The position numbers and the translations under genes were made by a program. Of a stretch of 8,073 nucleotides of DNA, positions 1 to 6,067 are shown piece after piece; position 1 is the stretch's first letter; each line of letters opens with the position of its first letter. This stretch comes from a bacterium. Lineage in GTDB: Bacteria > ARS69. The stretch spans positions 1 through 8,073 of the forward strand of contig JALGZO010000472.1 of assembly GCA_025774865.1 (NCBI GenBank), written 5' to 3'. The notes under the pieces are model-generated. The model did not search any database, had not been told where the DNA came from, and saw nothing but the letters and a program-made list of their open reading frames with translations.

Positions 1-1020
1 AGCGTGTGCATCTTCACCAGCGGCGTGAGGTGTCCCGTATCCCCGAAGTCGTACGCGTACTCCCCCCGGGTGAGCGTGGGGCACGCGGTCGGCTCTACCG
101 CGACGACCCGCACGTCGGCCTCTCCGCGGAGCTTTCGTCCCAGGAAGGGAAACGCGAGCCCGGCGAGATTCGACCCGCCGCCGGCGCAGCCGATGATCAC
201 GTCGGGGTAGTCCCCGGCCATCTCGAGCTCCTCGATCGCCTCGAGACCGATCACCGTTTGGTGCAAGAGGACGTGGTTGAGCACGCTTCCCAGGGAGTAC
301 TTCGTGTCGTCCCGACCGGCCGCCACCTCGACCGCCTCGGAGATGGCGATGCCCAAGCTTCCCGGGGAGTCGGAATCCTGCGCGAGGATCGCCCGACCGG
401 CTTCCGTTTCCGAGCTCGGGCTCGCCACGCATCGGGCGCCGAAGGTCTCCATCAGTGCTCGCCGGTACGGCTTCTGCCGGTAGGACACGTTCACCATGAA
501 GACGTCCACCTCGAGTCCGAAGACGGCGCCGGCGAACGCGAGCGAGGATCCCCACTGCCCCGCCCCCGTCTCCGTGGTCAGGCGTTTCACCCCTGCCTCT
601 TTGTTGTAGAAAGCCTGGGCGATGGCGGTGTTCGGCTTGTGGCTTCCGGTGGGGCTCACTCCCTCGTACTTGTAGTAGAGGCTTGTGGCTTCCGGTGGGG
701 CTCACTCCCTCGTACTTGTAGTAGATCTTGGCCGGCGTCTCGAGCGCTCGTTCCAGGCGCCGGGCCCTATAGAGCGGGGACGGTCGCCACTGCCGGTAGA
801 CGTCGCGCACCGGCCCGGGAATCTCCACTTCCCGGTCCGTGCCCACCTCCTGTCCGATCAGCGCCATGGGGAACAGCGGCGCGAGGTCATCCGGTCCGAT
901 GGGCTGGCCGGTTCCCGGGTGCAGAACGGGCGGCGGCGGTTTCGGCAGGTCGGCGGTGATGTTGTACCAGGACTTGGGAATCCGGTCCTCCGGAAGCACG
1001 TACTTGACGGGGTCGCTCAC
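1..1020 (-). pseudogene. trpB: TrpB2-type tryptophan synthase beta chain, 3' end off the window, frame broken by a 46-bp tandem duplication
   Basis: This encodes a PLP-dependent beta chain of tryptophan synthase, which joins indole and L-serine to make tryptophan in the cytoplasm. With one copy of the 46-base repeat removed, one frame covers about 324 residues before the left edge; the family usually runs to roughly 430-450. The product begins VSDPVKYVLPEDRIPKSWYN. It contains [16 protein letters not shown], with Lys113 as the expected Schiff-base lysine, then [20 protein letters not shown], the phosphate-binding [16 protein letters not shown] and [20 protein letters not shown]. These are hallmarks of the TrpB2 subfamily rather than classical TrpB1. 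The GTG start at 1020 is chosen because GGGAGG sits 6 bases upstream. As written, translation leaves the correct frame just after Lys113 and runs without a stop to the window edge. The gene lies 24 bases behind the FadH-like gene, so co-transcription is likely. Family assignment is firm; whether the break is genuine is unknown. Confidence 0.9.
634..725. repeat. Perfect 46-bp tandem duplication inside trpB2
   Basis: Bases 634-679 and 680-725 are identical and abut directly. The unit encodes the [15 protein letters not shown] stretch, which includes the PLP-binding lysine codon (682-684 in one copy, 636-638 in the other). Because 46 is not a multiple of three, the second copy shifts the frame. 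Removing either copy restores continuous TrpB2 sequence on both sides, so the ancestral form clearly had one copy. This is either a real slippage duplication or an assembly artefact. Confidence 0.97.
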
Positions 1021-1026
1021 GATCAA

Positions 1027-1032
1027 CCTCCC
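1027..1032 (-). promoter_or_regulatory. Ribosome binding site for trpB2
   Basis: GGGAGG on the minus strand lies 6 bases before the GTG at 1020-1018. It sits in the 24-base gap after the stop of the upstream oxidoreductase gene and fixes GTG as the start over other in-frame codons. Confidence 0.75.
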
Positions 1033-1044
1033 GGCTCGTCGTCG

Positions 1045-3132
1045 TTAGATTTGGAGGGCGGCCCGGTAGGCGCCGTGGACCGCCTGGCAGACCGACCCCG
1101 GGTGGACGGCGTCGCCGATCACCTGCAGCACGTCGACCCGGTACTCGAGGTCCTGGACGAGCTCCTGACGACTGGTCCGCCTGCCTCCCACGACCAGGAG
1201 ATCCAGCTCGAGCGACTCCGGCCGTTCCGTCCCCTCCTTATACTCTTGTACGGGATCCCATCGCACCTGCAGCTTGCCCGAACTGTCCCAGCCGGCGGCC
1301 GAGGCGCCCCGGAGCACGGTGATGCCGAGCTCCCGCAACCACGCGGCGTGGCGCCACTTGAAGGTCGGGGCGACATCCCACGCCTGCTTGCTGCCGCCGG
1401 CGAGCATGGTCACCCGGCTGCCCCGTTTGGCGAGGACCTCCGCGCCGACCAACGCCGTGCGTTCGATACCCAGGACGACCACTCGCTCGGCGGCAGGAGG
1501 ATCGCCCGGGTCGTCAGCGAACCACACGGAAACGCCGGCGGGCGCCTCATCGGCGACCTCGGCGCGGGGCACTTCCGCCCCCGTGGCGAGAATGCAGACA
1601 TCGGGCGCGAGCTTGGAGACGGCGCGGCCGTCCGCCGTCGTCTCGAGTCGCACGGTCACTCCCACGCGCTCGAGCTGCTTCTCGTAGTAATCGATCAGTC
1701 GCAGGAAGACTTCCCCGCCGCCGATCTCCCGGGACGCGGCCAGCAGTTGACCCCCCAGCTGCGGGCGCCGTTCCCACAGCTCAACTTCGTGGCCCCGGCG
1801 CGCGGCGACGAGGGCCGCCTCGAGGCCACCCGGCCCTCCCCCCACCACGAGCACGCGGCGGCGCTGCGGCGCCGGGCGCACCTTCATCTCCGGCTCGAAC
1901 TCGTGGCCCAAGACCGGGTTCATGCTGCAGATGTAGGGCAGGTTGCGGAACATGCGGGACAGGCAGACCAGACCCCCCAGGCACGGGCGGATGTCGTCCA
2001 CGGAATCGTGGGCGAGCTTGTGCACCAGTAGCGGGTCCGCGAGCATCGGTCGACAGACCTCCCAGAAATCGAAATCGCCCCGTGTCAACGCCGCTTCCGC
2101 CATGACGGGGTCGCCGAACCTCGGACCGAACGCGATCGGAACGGAGACCGCCCGCTTGGCGGCCTGCGCCAGCGGCAGCCAGTGGTCGGATGGAACGTCA
2201 CGACCCAGGGCGCCGCGGTTCGATTCGTGCCAGCCCACCACGACGGAAATGCCGTCCACCCCGGCCCGCTCCGCCATGCGCATGAACTCCACGCACTCCG
2301 CCTCACTGTTGCCCCCGCGCTCGTCCATCAACTCCGCCCCGTTGAGCCGCACCCAGAGCATTCGCTCGTCCCCGATGGCTTCACGCATCGCGCCCAGCAG
2401 TTCCACCATGAACCGTCCCCGCCCCTCGATGTCGCCACCGTAGCGGTCGGTGCGGGTATTGGTGAAGGGGGACAGGAAGTTGGACAGCAGGTACCCCATG
2501 AAGCTGGTCACTTCCACACCGTCGAAGCCGGCCTCGCGGGCTCGGCGCGCCGCCTGCGCGTGATCGTCGATGCAGCGCTCGATCACCTGGACCGACATCT
2601 CCCGGGGAGGACGGAAGTGACGCAGGGTCTGGGGTACGGAAGAGGGTTGGATGCAGTGATCGTGATCGATGCCACCGTAACGTCCGGCGTGCAGGATCTG
2701 TTGCACCGCGAGGGCTCCGGCGTCATGGATGAAATCGGCGATCCGGGCGAAGCCGGGGATGAAACGATCCTCGGCGATCGAGAGCTGCCGCACGTAGGCT
2801 TTTCCGTAACCATCCCGGTCGGGGTACGCACCCTGGTTCGTGACGATGCCGCACCCGGTGCGGGCCACGACTTCCATGCGGCGGAACTCCCGCTCGGTGA
2901 TCGATCCGTCGGGGTTGTTGAAGTTCGAGACGGAACAGGCGGCGTACTTGATCGAGTTGGGAGCAGTGCATTTGCCGACGCGCCGCGGACTGAACAGCGC
3001 CCGGTAGCGGCACGGGCCGGGCATCGCGGTGTCGATCGAGCGGACGCCGCGCGCGTCGGCGAGCCGTTCCTCCCAGGCCGGTTCCGGTGACAGTCGAGCG
3101 CTCCGTTTCTCATCGGCGGTGCGTCCAGTCAC
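1045..3132 (-). CDS. FadH-like NADH:flavin oxidoreductase (2,4-dienoyl-CoA reductase family; FMN barrel, Fe-S and FAD/NAD domains)
   Basis: The 695-residue product has the three-part plan of bacterial 2,4-dienoyl-CoA reductase (FadH, about 670 residues) and trimethylamine dehydrogenase. Residues about 44-380 form an Old-Yellow-Enzyme FMN barrel with LHAGRYGG (147-154), FMGYLLSNFLSP (211-222), RTDRYGG (227-233) and GWHESN (300-305). Tyr214 and His302 align with the catalytic Tyr and His of FadH as I recall them. A cysteine cluster follows at 384, 390 and 402. An FAD-binding domain carries VVGGGPGGLEAA (429-440), LATGAE (515-520) and a C-terminal IGDAVHPGS (672-680). Two features are unusual: the second expected Fe-S cysteine is Gly387, and the second Rossmann motif (VVVLGIERTALVGAEVLAKR) lacks the usual GxGxxG. 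GTG at 3132 is preferred because a GGAG lies 9 bases upstream; Met37 (3024) is a fallback start without a visible ribosome site. It is cytoplasmic and probably co-transcribed with trpB2. The substrate cannot be read from sequence. Confidence 0.9.
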   Translation of the reverse strand: MTGRTADEKRSARLSPEPAWEERLADARGVRSIDTAMPGPCRYRALFSPRRVGKCTAPNSIKYAACSVSNFNNPDGSITEREFRRMEVVARTGCGIVTNQGAYPDRDGYGKAYVRQLSIAEDRFIPGFARIADFIHDAGALAVQQILHAGRYGGIDHDHCIQPSSVPQTLRHFRPPREMSVQVIERCIDDHAQAARRAREAGFDGVEVTSFMGYLLSNFLSPFTNTRTDRYGGDIEGRGRFMVELLGAMREAIGDERMLWVRLNGAELMDERGGNSEAECVEFMRMAERAGVDGISVVVGWHESNRGALGRDVPSDHWLPLAQAAKRAVSVPIAFGPRFGDPVMAEAALTRGDFDFWEVCRPMLADPLLVHKLAHDSVDDIRPCLGGLVCLSRMFRNLPYICSMNPVLGHEFEPEMKVRPAPQRRRVLVVGGGPGGLEAALVAARRGHEVELWERRPQLGGQLLAASREIGGGEVFLRLIDYYEKQLERVGVTVRLETTADGRAVSKLAPDVCILATGAEVPRAEVADEAPAGVSVWFADDPGDPPAAERVVVLGIERTALVGAEVLAKRGSRVTMLAGGSKQAWDVAPTFKWRHAAWLRELGITVLRGASAAGWDSSGKLQVRWDPVQEYKEGTERPESLELDLLVVGGRRTSRQELVQDLEYRVDVLQVIGDAVHPGSVCQAVHGAYRAALQI

Positions 3133-3137
3133 GCGAA

Positions 3138-3145
3138 CTCTCTCC
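3138..3145 (-). promoter_or_regulatory. Ribosome binding site for the FadH-like gene
   Basis: The minus strand reads GGAGAGAG just before the GTG at 3132-3130, with GGAG 9 bases and GAGAG 5 bases from the start. It supports this start over an upstream in-frame codon at 3342, whose extra 70 residues look non-coding. Confidence 0.5.
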
Positions 3146-3365
3146 GATCTCTGGGCCCGATCTATCCGAGGAAGACGGCCGTCCGCCCGCCACTGCCGAC
3201 CCAGAATAGAACGGACCGACGTCGTCGTACAGACGTACGTACCGTACCCAGCGTCCGAGATCGTCTCCCCTCCACCGTCTCCTCGCGAGAATCTGCTTCT
3301 GAAGTCGGTGGACCAGTACACCCGAGTTGGAGATCGTGACACCGCGTACGATCACCGTCGCTGGT

Positions 3366-3386
3366 CAGTCGGCTCTGTCCCGACTG
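3366..3386 (-). terminator. Stem-loop 15 bases after the propeller gene, possible terminator without a U-tract
   Basis: CAGTCGG and CCGACTG form a perfect 7-base-pair stem with a 7-base loop, 15 bases past the stop codon at 3402-3404. Its position suits transcript termination or 3'-end protection. No run of T follows on the minus strand, so an intrinsic terminator is not established. Confidence 0.3.
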
Positions 3387-3401
3387 CCGGCTGAACTCCG
3401 C

Positions 3402-5723
3402 TTATCGAAGGTGCACCATTCGTCGCGTCTCGTTCGCGCCACCGGTGCTCAGCCGGTAGTAGTAGACGCCCGACGAGAGATCCGTCGCCTCGAACTGGAC
3501 CGCGTGCGTGCCGGGACCGAGGACGTCATCCACGAGCGTGCGAACCAGCCGACCACGGACGTCGAAGACCGCGAGCCGCGTTTGCGACGACTCGGGCAGC
3601 GTGAAGCCAATCGTCGTCCGCGGGGAGAACGGGTTCGGTCGGTTCTGGGCCAGCATCAGCCGAGCCGGGGGCACGGAGACCGACGGTTCGACATCGACCG
3701 CCTCATCCAGGCGAAGCACCGCCGCCGCCTCGCTGATGGCGCTCAACCACAGATCCCCGTCCGCGTCGAAGGCTACGCGCCCTAGCTGGTAGTGCGGTAT
3801 GGGCGAGTCCTCGTAACGCCAGATGCTCCAGTTCGCGGGTTCGTTGATGTCGCCGTCGATCACGGCCACGCCGTTGGGAAACGGCGTGACGGCGCCGAAC
3901 TCGCTGGTGCTCAATCCGATGACTCCGTCGTCGCGCACGGCAACGCCCTTCACCGCCCGGGCGGGAAGTGGAGAGTTCGACATGTCGTAAAGGACCGGAT
4001 CGCCCGTGCCGTCCCAGCGGAGCAAGCCCTCCTCCGTTCCGAGCCAGAAGACGTCTCCCGGCCCGATGTCGAAGACGTTGACGCCTCCCAGATCGAAGAG
4101 CGGCCACTCCTCGCCGACCGTCGTCCACGTTGAGCCGTCCCACTTGTGAAGTGCGAACCACGCGCAGATCCATACGTTGCCCTCGCTGTCGGCGTCGACA
4201 CCGGGAAGGCCGCTGACGGCGTAGGGGTCGACGGGCTCGCGAATCCAGAGCGAGCCGTTGAAGCGAAACGTCACTCCGTACTCGTCCACGGCGAAAAGCT
4301 CGCCGCTCAAGTCTTCCGCAAAGAACGGGAACAAGGTGACGCCCATGCCCGGGTTGTTCTTCCAGTTCCAGAATCCCGTGAACTCGTTCGTGACGGGGTC
4401 CCAACGGGCAATGCCGTTGCCCCCCATCCAGATGATTCCGTTGCGATCCTGGTAAGCGCCGCCCATGGGCTCGTTGCCGGCGAACGGATATTCCTCCGAG
4501 CCTAGATTGTGGTTTCCCCAGTTGCGCCAGCGAAGACCGTCGAAACGGCTGAGACCGGCCTCTCCCGTGGCGACCCAGAAATTCCCGTCACGGTCGGTGG
4601 ACATGTAGTCCACGAAGTAGTCCGGGAAGCCGGTGTTAGGCGAGTTGAATGACTCGATCCAGACTCCGAAGCCGTTGAGGTGGTGAACGGCACGATGACT
4701 CCCCACCCAGACGTCATCGCTCAACGGATCGAAGACGATGCCCGTGACGAAGCTGGAGACCTGTCCGAAGAAGGACCAAGTCACTCCGCCGTCCGTGGTC
4801 TTGACGACCTCTCCCATCCAGTTGCCGATGTAGATGTCGCCCGTCGCGGGATCGCAGGCGACGCGGGTAATCGTGGTCTGGGAAAGCGGCGGCGTGCCGC
4901 CTCCGAACAGGACGAAATCGGTGCCGTCGAACTTCCACACGTCGTAGGCGAGATGGCAGCCGATGAGCCAGACGTTACCTTCGAGGTCGGTGGTGACGCT
5001 CTTGAAGCAGTTGACGTCTTCACCGTGGATCGTCCAGCTCAACCCGTCGTACTCGGCTACGCCCGGTAACACGGTGTTCGTGACCCACACGTGATCGTCG
5101 GAGTCGACATGGAGAGATCCGAACACGTTCCAGGGGGCTTCCCAGGGGATGTCGTCGGGGACGGTGAACATCCGCCAGTTCGCTCCATCGTACTCGAAGA
5201 GGGCGGCGGGCCCCTCCCGCACGTCGGAGTTGTTGATCCAGAGATGACCGTCGGAAGTCTGCTCGATCGAGCGGATGCCGTTGTGGAGGAGCGGTGAGTT
5301 CGAGGTGTTGAATATCGTCCAGGAAGCGCCGTCTTTCTTGACGAGGCCGCCGTCGACCTCGGTGAGCTCGTTGTGGCTCGTCGCGATCCAGAGGACTCCG
5401 CCGGGCGCATACTCGATGTCGTTGATGTAGCCCGACGGGATCGGCGTGTCGACGGTCGCGATGACGTCCCAGGTCTCGGTGGGAGCGTCGTAGATCCCGA
5501 GGCCGCCCTTCTCCCAGAACTCCCAGCGAGCGCCCACCCAGAGCTTGTCGTCCGGTCCGAAGGTCATGAGCCGGATCTCGGCGCCGGGGATCCCCGTGTT
5601 GTCGGGTCGCACCAGCTCCCAGTCCCCCACGATCGCCGGTGCGGGTGTCGAGCAGGCCACGACGGTGACTGCGAGCGCGAGGATCCGGAGCCTTGCGCTC
5701 GTGATCCTATGTCTGGAGTCCAT
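3402..5723 (-). CDS. Exported beta-propeller protein (two-component-regulator-type blades) with C-terminal FlgD-like / T9SS-type sorting domain
   Basis: The 773-residue product starts with a basic then hydrophobic export signal (residues 1-30). It ends either at a lipobox-like VVAC (Cys24) or at an APA site near residue 30. About twelve blades follow at roughly 50-residue spacing, each with a core such as DDKLWVG (58-64), GGVLWIA (108-114), DGHLWIN (158-164), EGNVWLI (248-254), DGNFWVA (379-385), EGNVWIC (514-520) and DGDLWLS (655-661). Many are followed by a YDG, FDG or WDG turn and an aromatic strand. Residues about 691-773 form the sorting tail, with NRPNPFSPRTTIGFTLP, VFDVRGRLVRTLVDD, SGVYYYRL and a final RRMVHLR. 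The ATG at 5723 has GGGAGG 6 bases upstream. Such propellers are known as sensor domains of hybrid kinases, but no kinase or regulator domain is present here, so a surface or secreted binding role is inferred. The ligand is unknown. Confidence 0.88.
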   Translation of the reverse strand: MDSRHRITSARLRILALAVTVVACSTPAPAIVGDWELVRPDNTGIPGAEIRLMTFGPDDKLWVGARWEFWEKGGLGIYDAPTETWDVIATVDTPIPSGYINDIEYAPGGVLWIATSHNELTEVDGGLVKKDGASWTIFNTSNSPLLHNGIRSIEQTSDGHLWINNSDVREGPAALFEYDGANWRMFTVPDDIPWEAPWNVFGSLHVDSDDHVWVTNTVLPGVAEYDGLSWTIHGEDVNCFKSVTTDLEGNVWLIGCHLAYDVWKFDGTDFVLFGGGTPPLSQTTITRVACDPATGDIYIGNWMGEVVKTTDGGVTWSFFGQVSSFVTGIVFDPLSDDVWVGSHRAVHHLNGFGVWIESFNSPNTGFPDYFVDYMSTDRDGNFWVATGEAGLSRFDGLRWRNWGNHNLGSEEYPFAGNEPMGGAYQDRNGIIWMGGNGIARWDPVTNEFTGFWNWKNNPGMGVTLFPFFAEDLSGELFAVDEYGVTFRFNGSLWIREPVDPYAVSGLPGVDADSEGNVWICAWFALHKWDGSTWTTVGEEWPLFDLGGVNVFDIGPGDVFWLGTEEGLLRWDGTGDPVLYDMSNSPLPARAVKGVAVRDDGVIGLSTSEFGAVTPFPNGVAVIDGDINEPANWSIWRYEDSPIPHYQLGRVAFDADGDLWLSAISEAAAVLRLDEAVDVEPSVSVPPARLMLAQNRPNPFSPRTTIGFTLPESSQTRLAVFDVRGRLVRTLVDDVLGPGTHAVQFEATDLSSGVYYYRLSTGGANETRRMVHLR

Positions 5724-6067
5724 TCGAAACCTCCCACCGTTGCGCGGGCGGGGTCCATCTCCCACTTGCGAGGACTGGGCGTGAAGAAGTGAGCTGCTTG
5801 CTCGGAATACGCTAAGGGCGCCGCCGAGCGCCGCCAATAGGTAGTTTCCGCACCCAAGGGATGCCCAGCGGCTAGGCCTGACGGCGACCATTGAGCTCCG
5901 AGTCCACGCTCCTCCTCGAGGTCGCCGGATGCCCGGTCGGCAGCCAGCTCGATCGGATTCTCGGATACTGGGTCGTCGACGGCTTCGTGCCCGCCTAGCG
6001 GACCCTCGAGCCCATTTTTGTCGCTCCTTCATGCGGTTGTCGGCGAAGCGGTCCCTGAGACCCTCGA
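5724..6067. other. 344-base gap between the two large propeller genes; no confident gene
   Basis: On the minus strand this should hold the end of the TIG-PQQ transcript and any promoter of the next gene. I see no clear intrinsic terminator and no convincing promoter. Three weak items are present. A plus-strand frame at 5891-5998 reads as protein-like for about 35 residues. A minus-strand AAGGAG (6024-6029) sits 8 bases before an ATG at 6015 that opens only six codons. A direct repeat of GGCGGCGC on the minus strand lies at about 5814-5831. The plus strand upstream of 5880 is full of stops. Confidence 0.5.
5730..5735 (-). promoter_or_regulatory. Ribosome binding site for the 773-residue propeller gene
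   Basis: GGGAGG lies 6 bases before the ATG at 5723-5721, the same sequence and spacing as at trpB2. It sets the start at the signal peptide, although the frame stays open far upstream. Confidence 0.75.

Larger units (their letters stand above)
3133..3401 (-). other. Intergenic region between the propeller gene and the FadH-like gene
   Basis: These 269 bases separate two same-strand genes and most likely hold the end of one transcript and the start of the next. They contain the stem-loop at 3366-3386 and a cluster of four GTAC tetramers at 3227-3247. I see no convincing -35/-10 pair and no protein-like frame on either strand. Confidence 0.5.

Noticed and set aside
6-959. Plus-strand open frame of 317 codons
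   Set aside because: It lies antisense to trpB2 and resembles no protein family. The sense strand has unmistakable TrpB2 motifs.
685-2031. Long plus-strand open frame of 448 codons
   Set aside because: It is antisense to the FadH-like gene and the start of trpB2, whose minus-strand frames carry clear family motifs. Its product is rich in Arg, Gly, His and Pro with no recognisable domain, as expected for a GC-rich shadow frame.
2182-3090. Plus-strand open frame of 302 codons
   Set aside because: Antisense shadow of the FMN barrel of the FadH-like gene, without recognisable motifs.
3133-3342. Longer start for the FadH-like gene at 3342, adding 70 residues
   Set aside because: The added sequence is not protein-like and has no family counterpart; the GTG at 3132 has a ribosome site.
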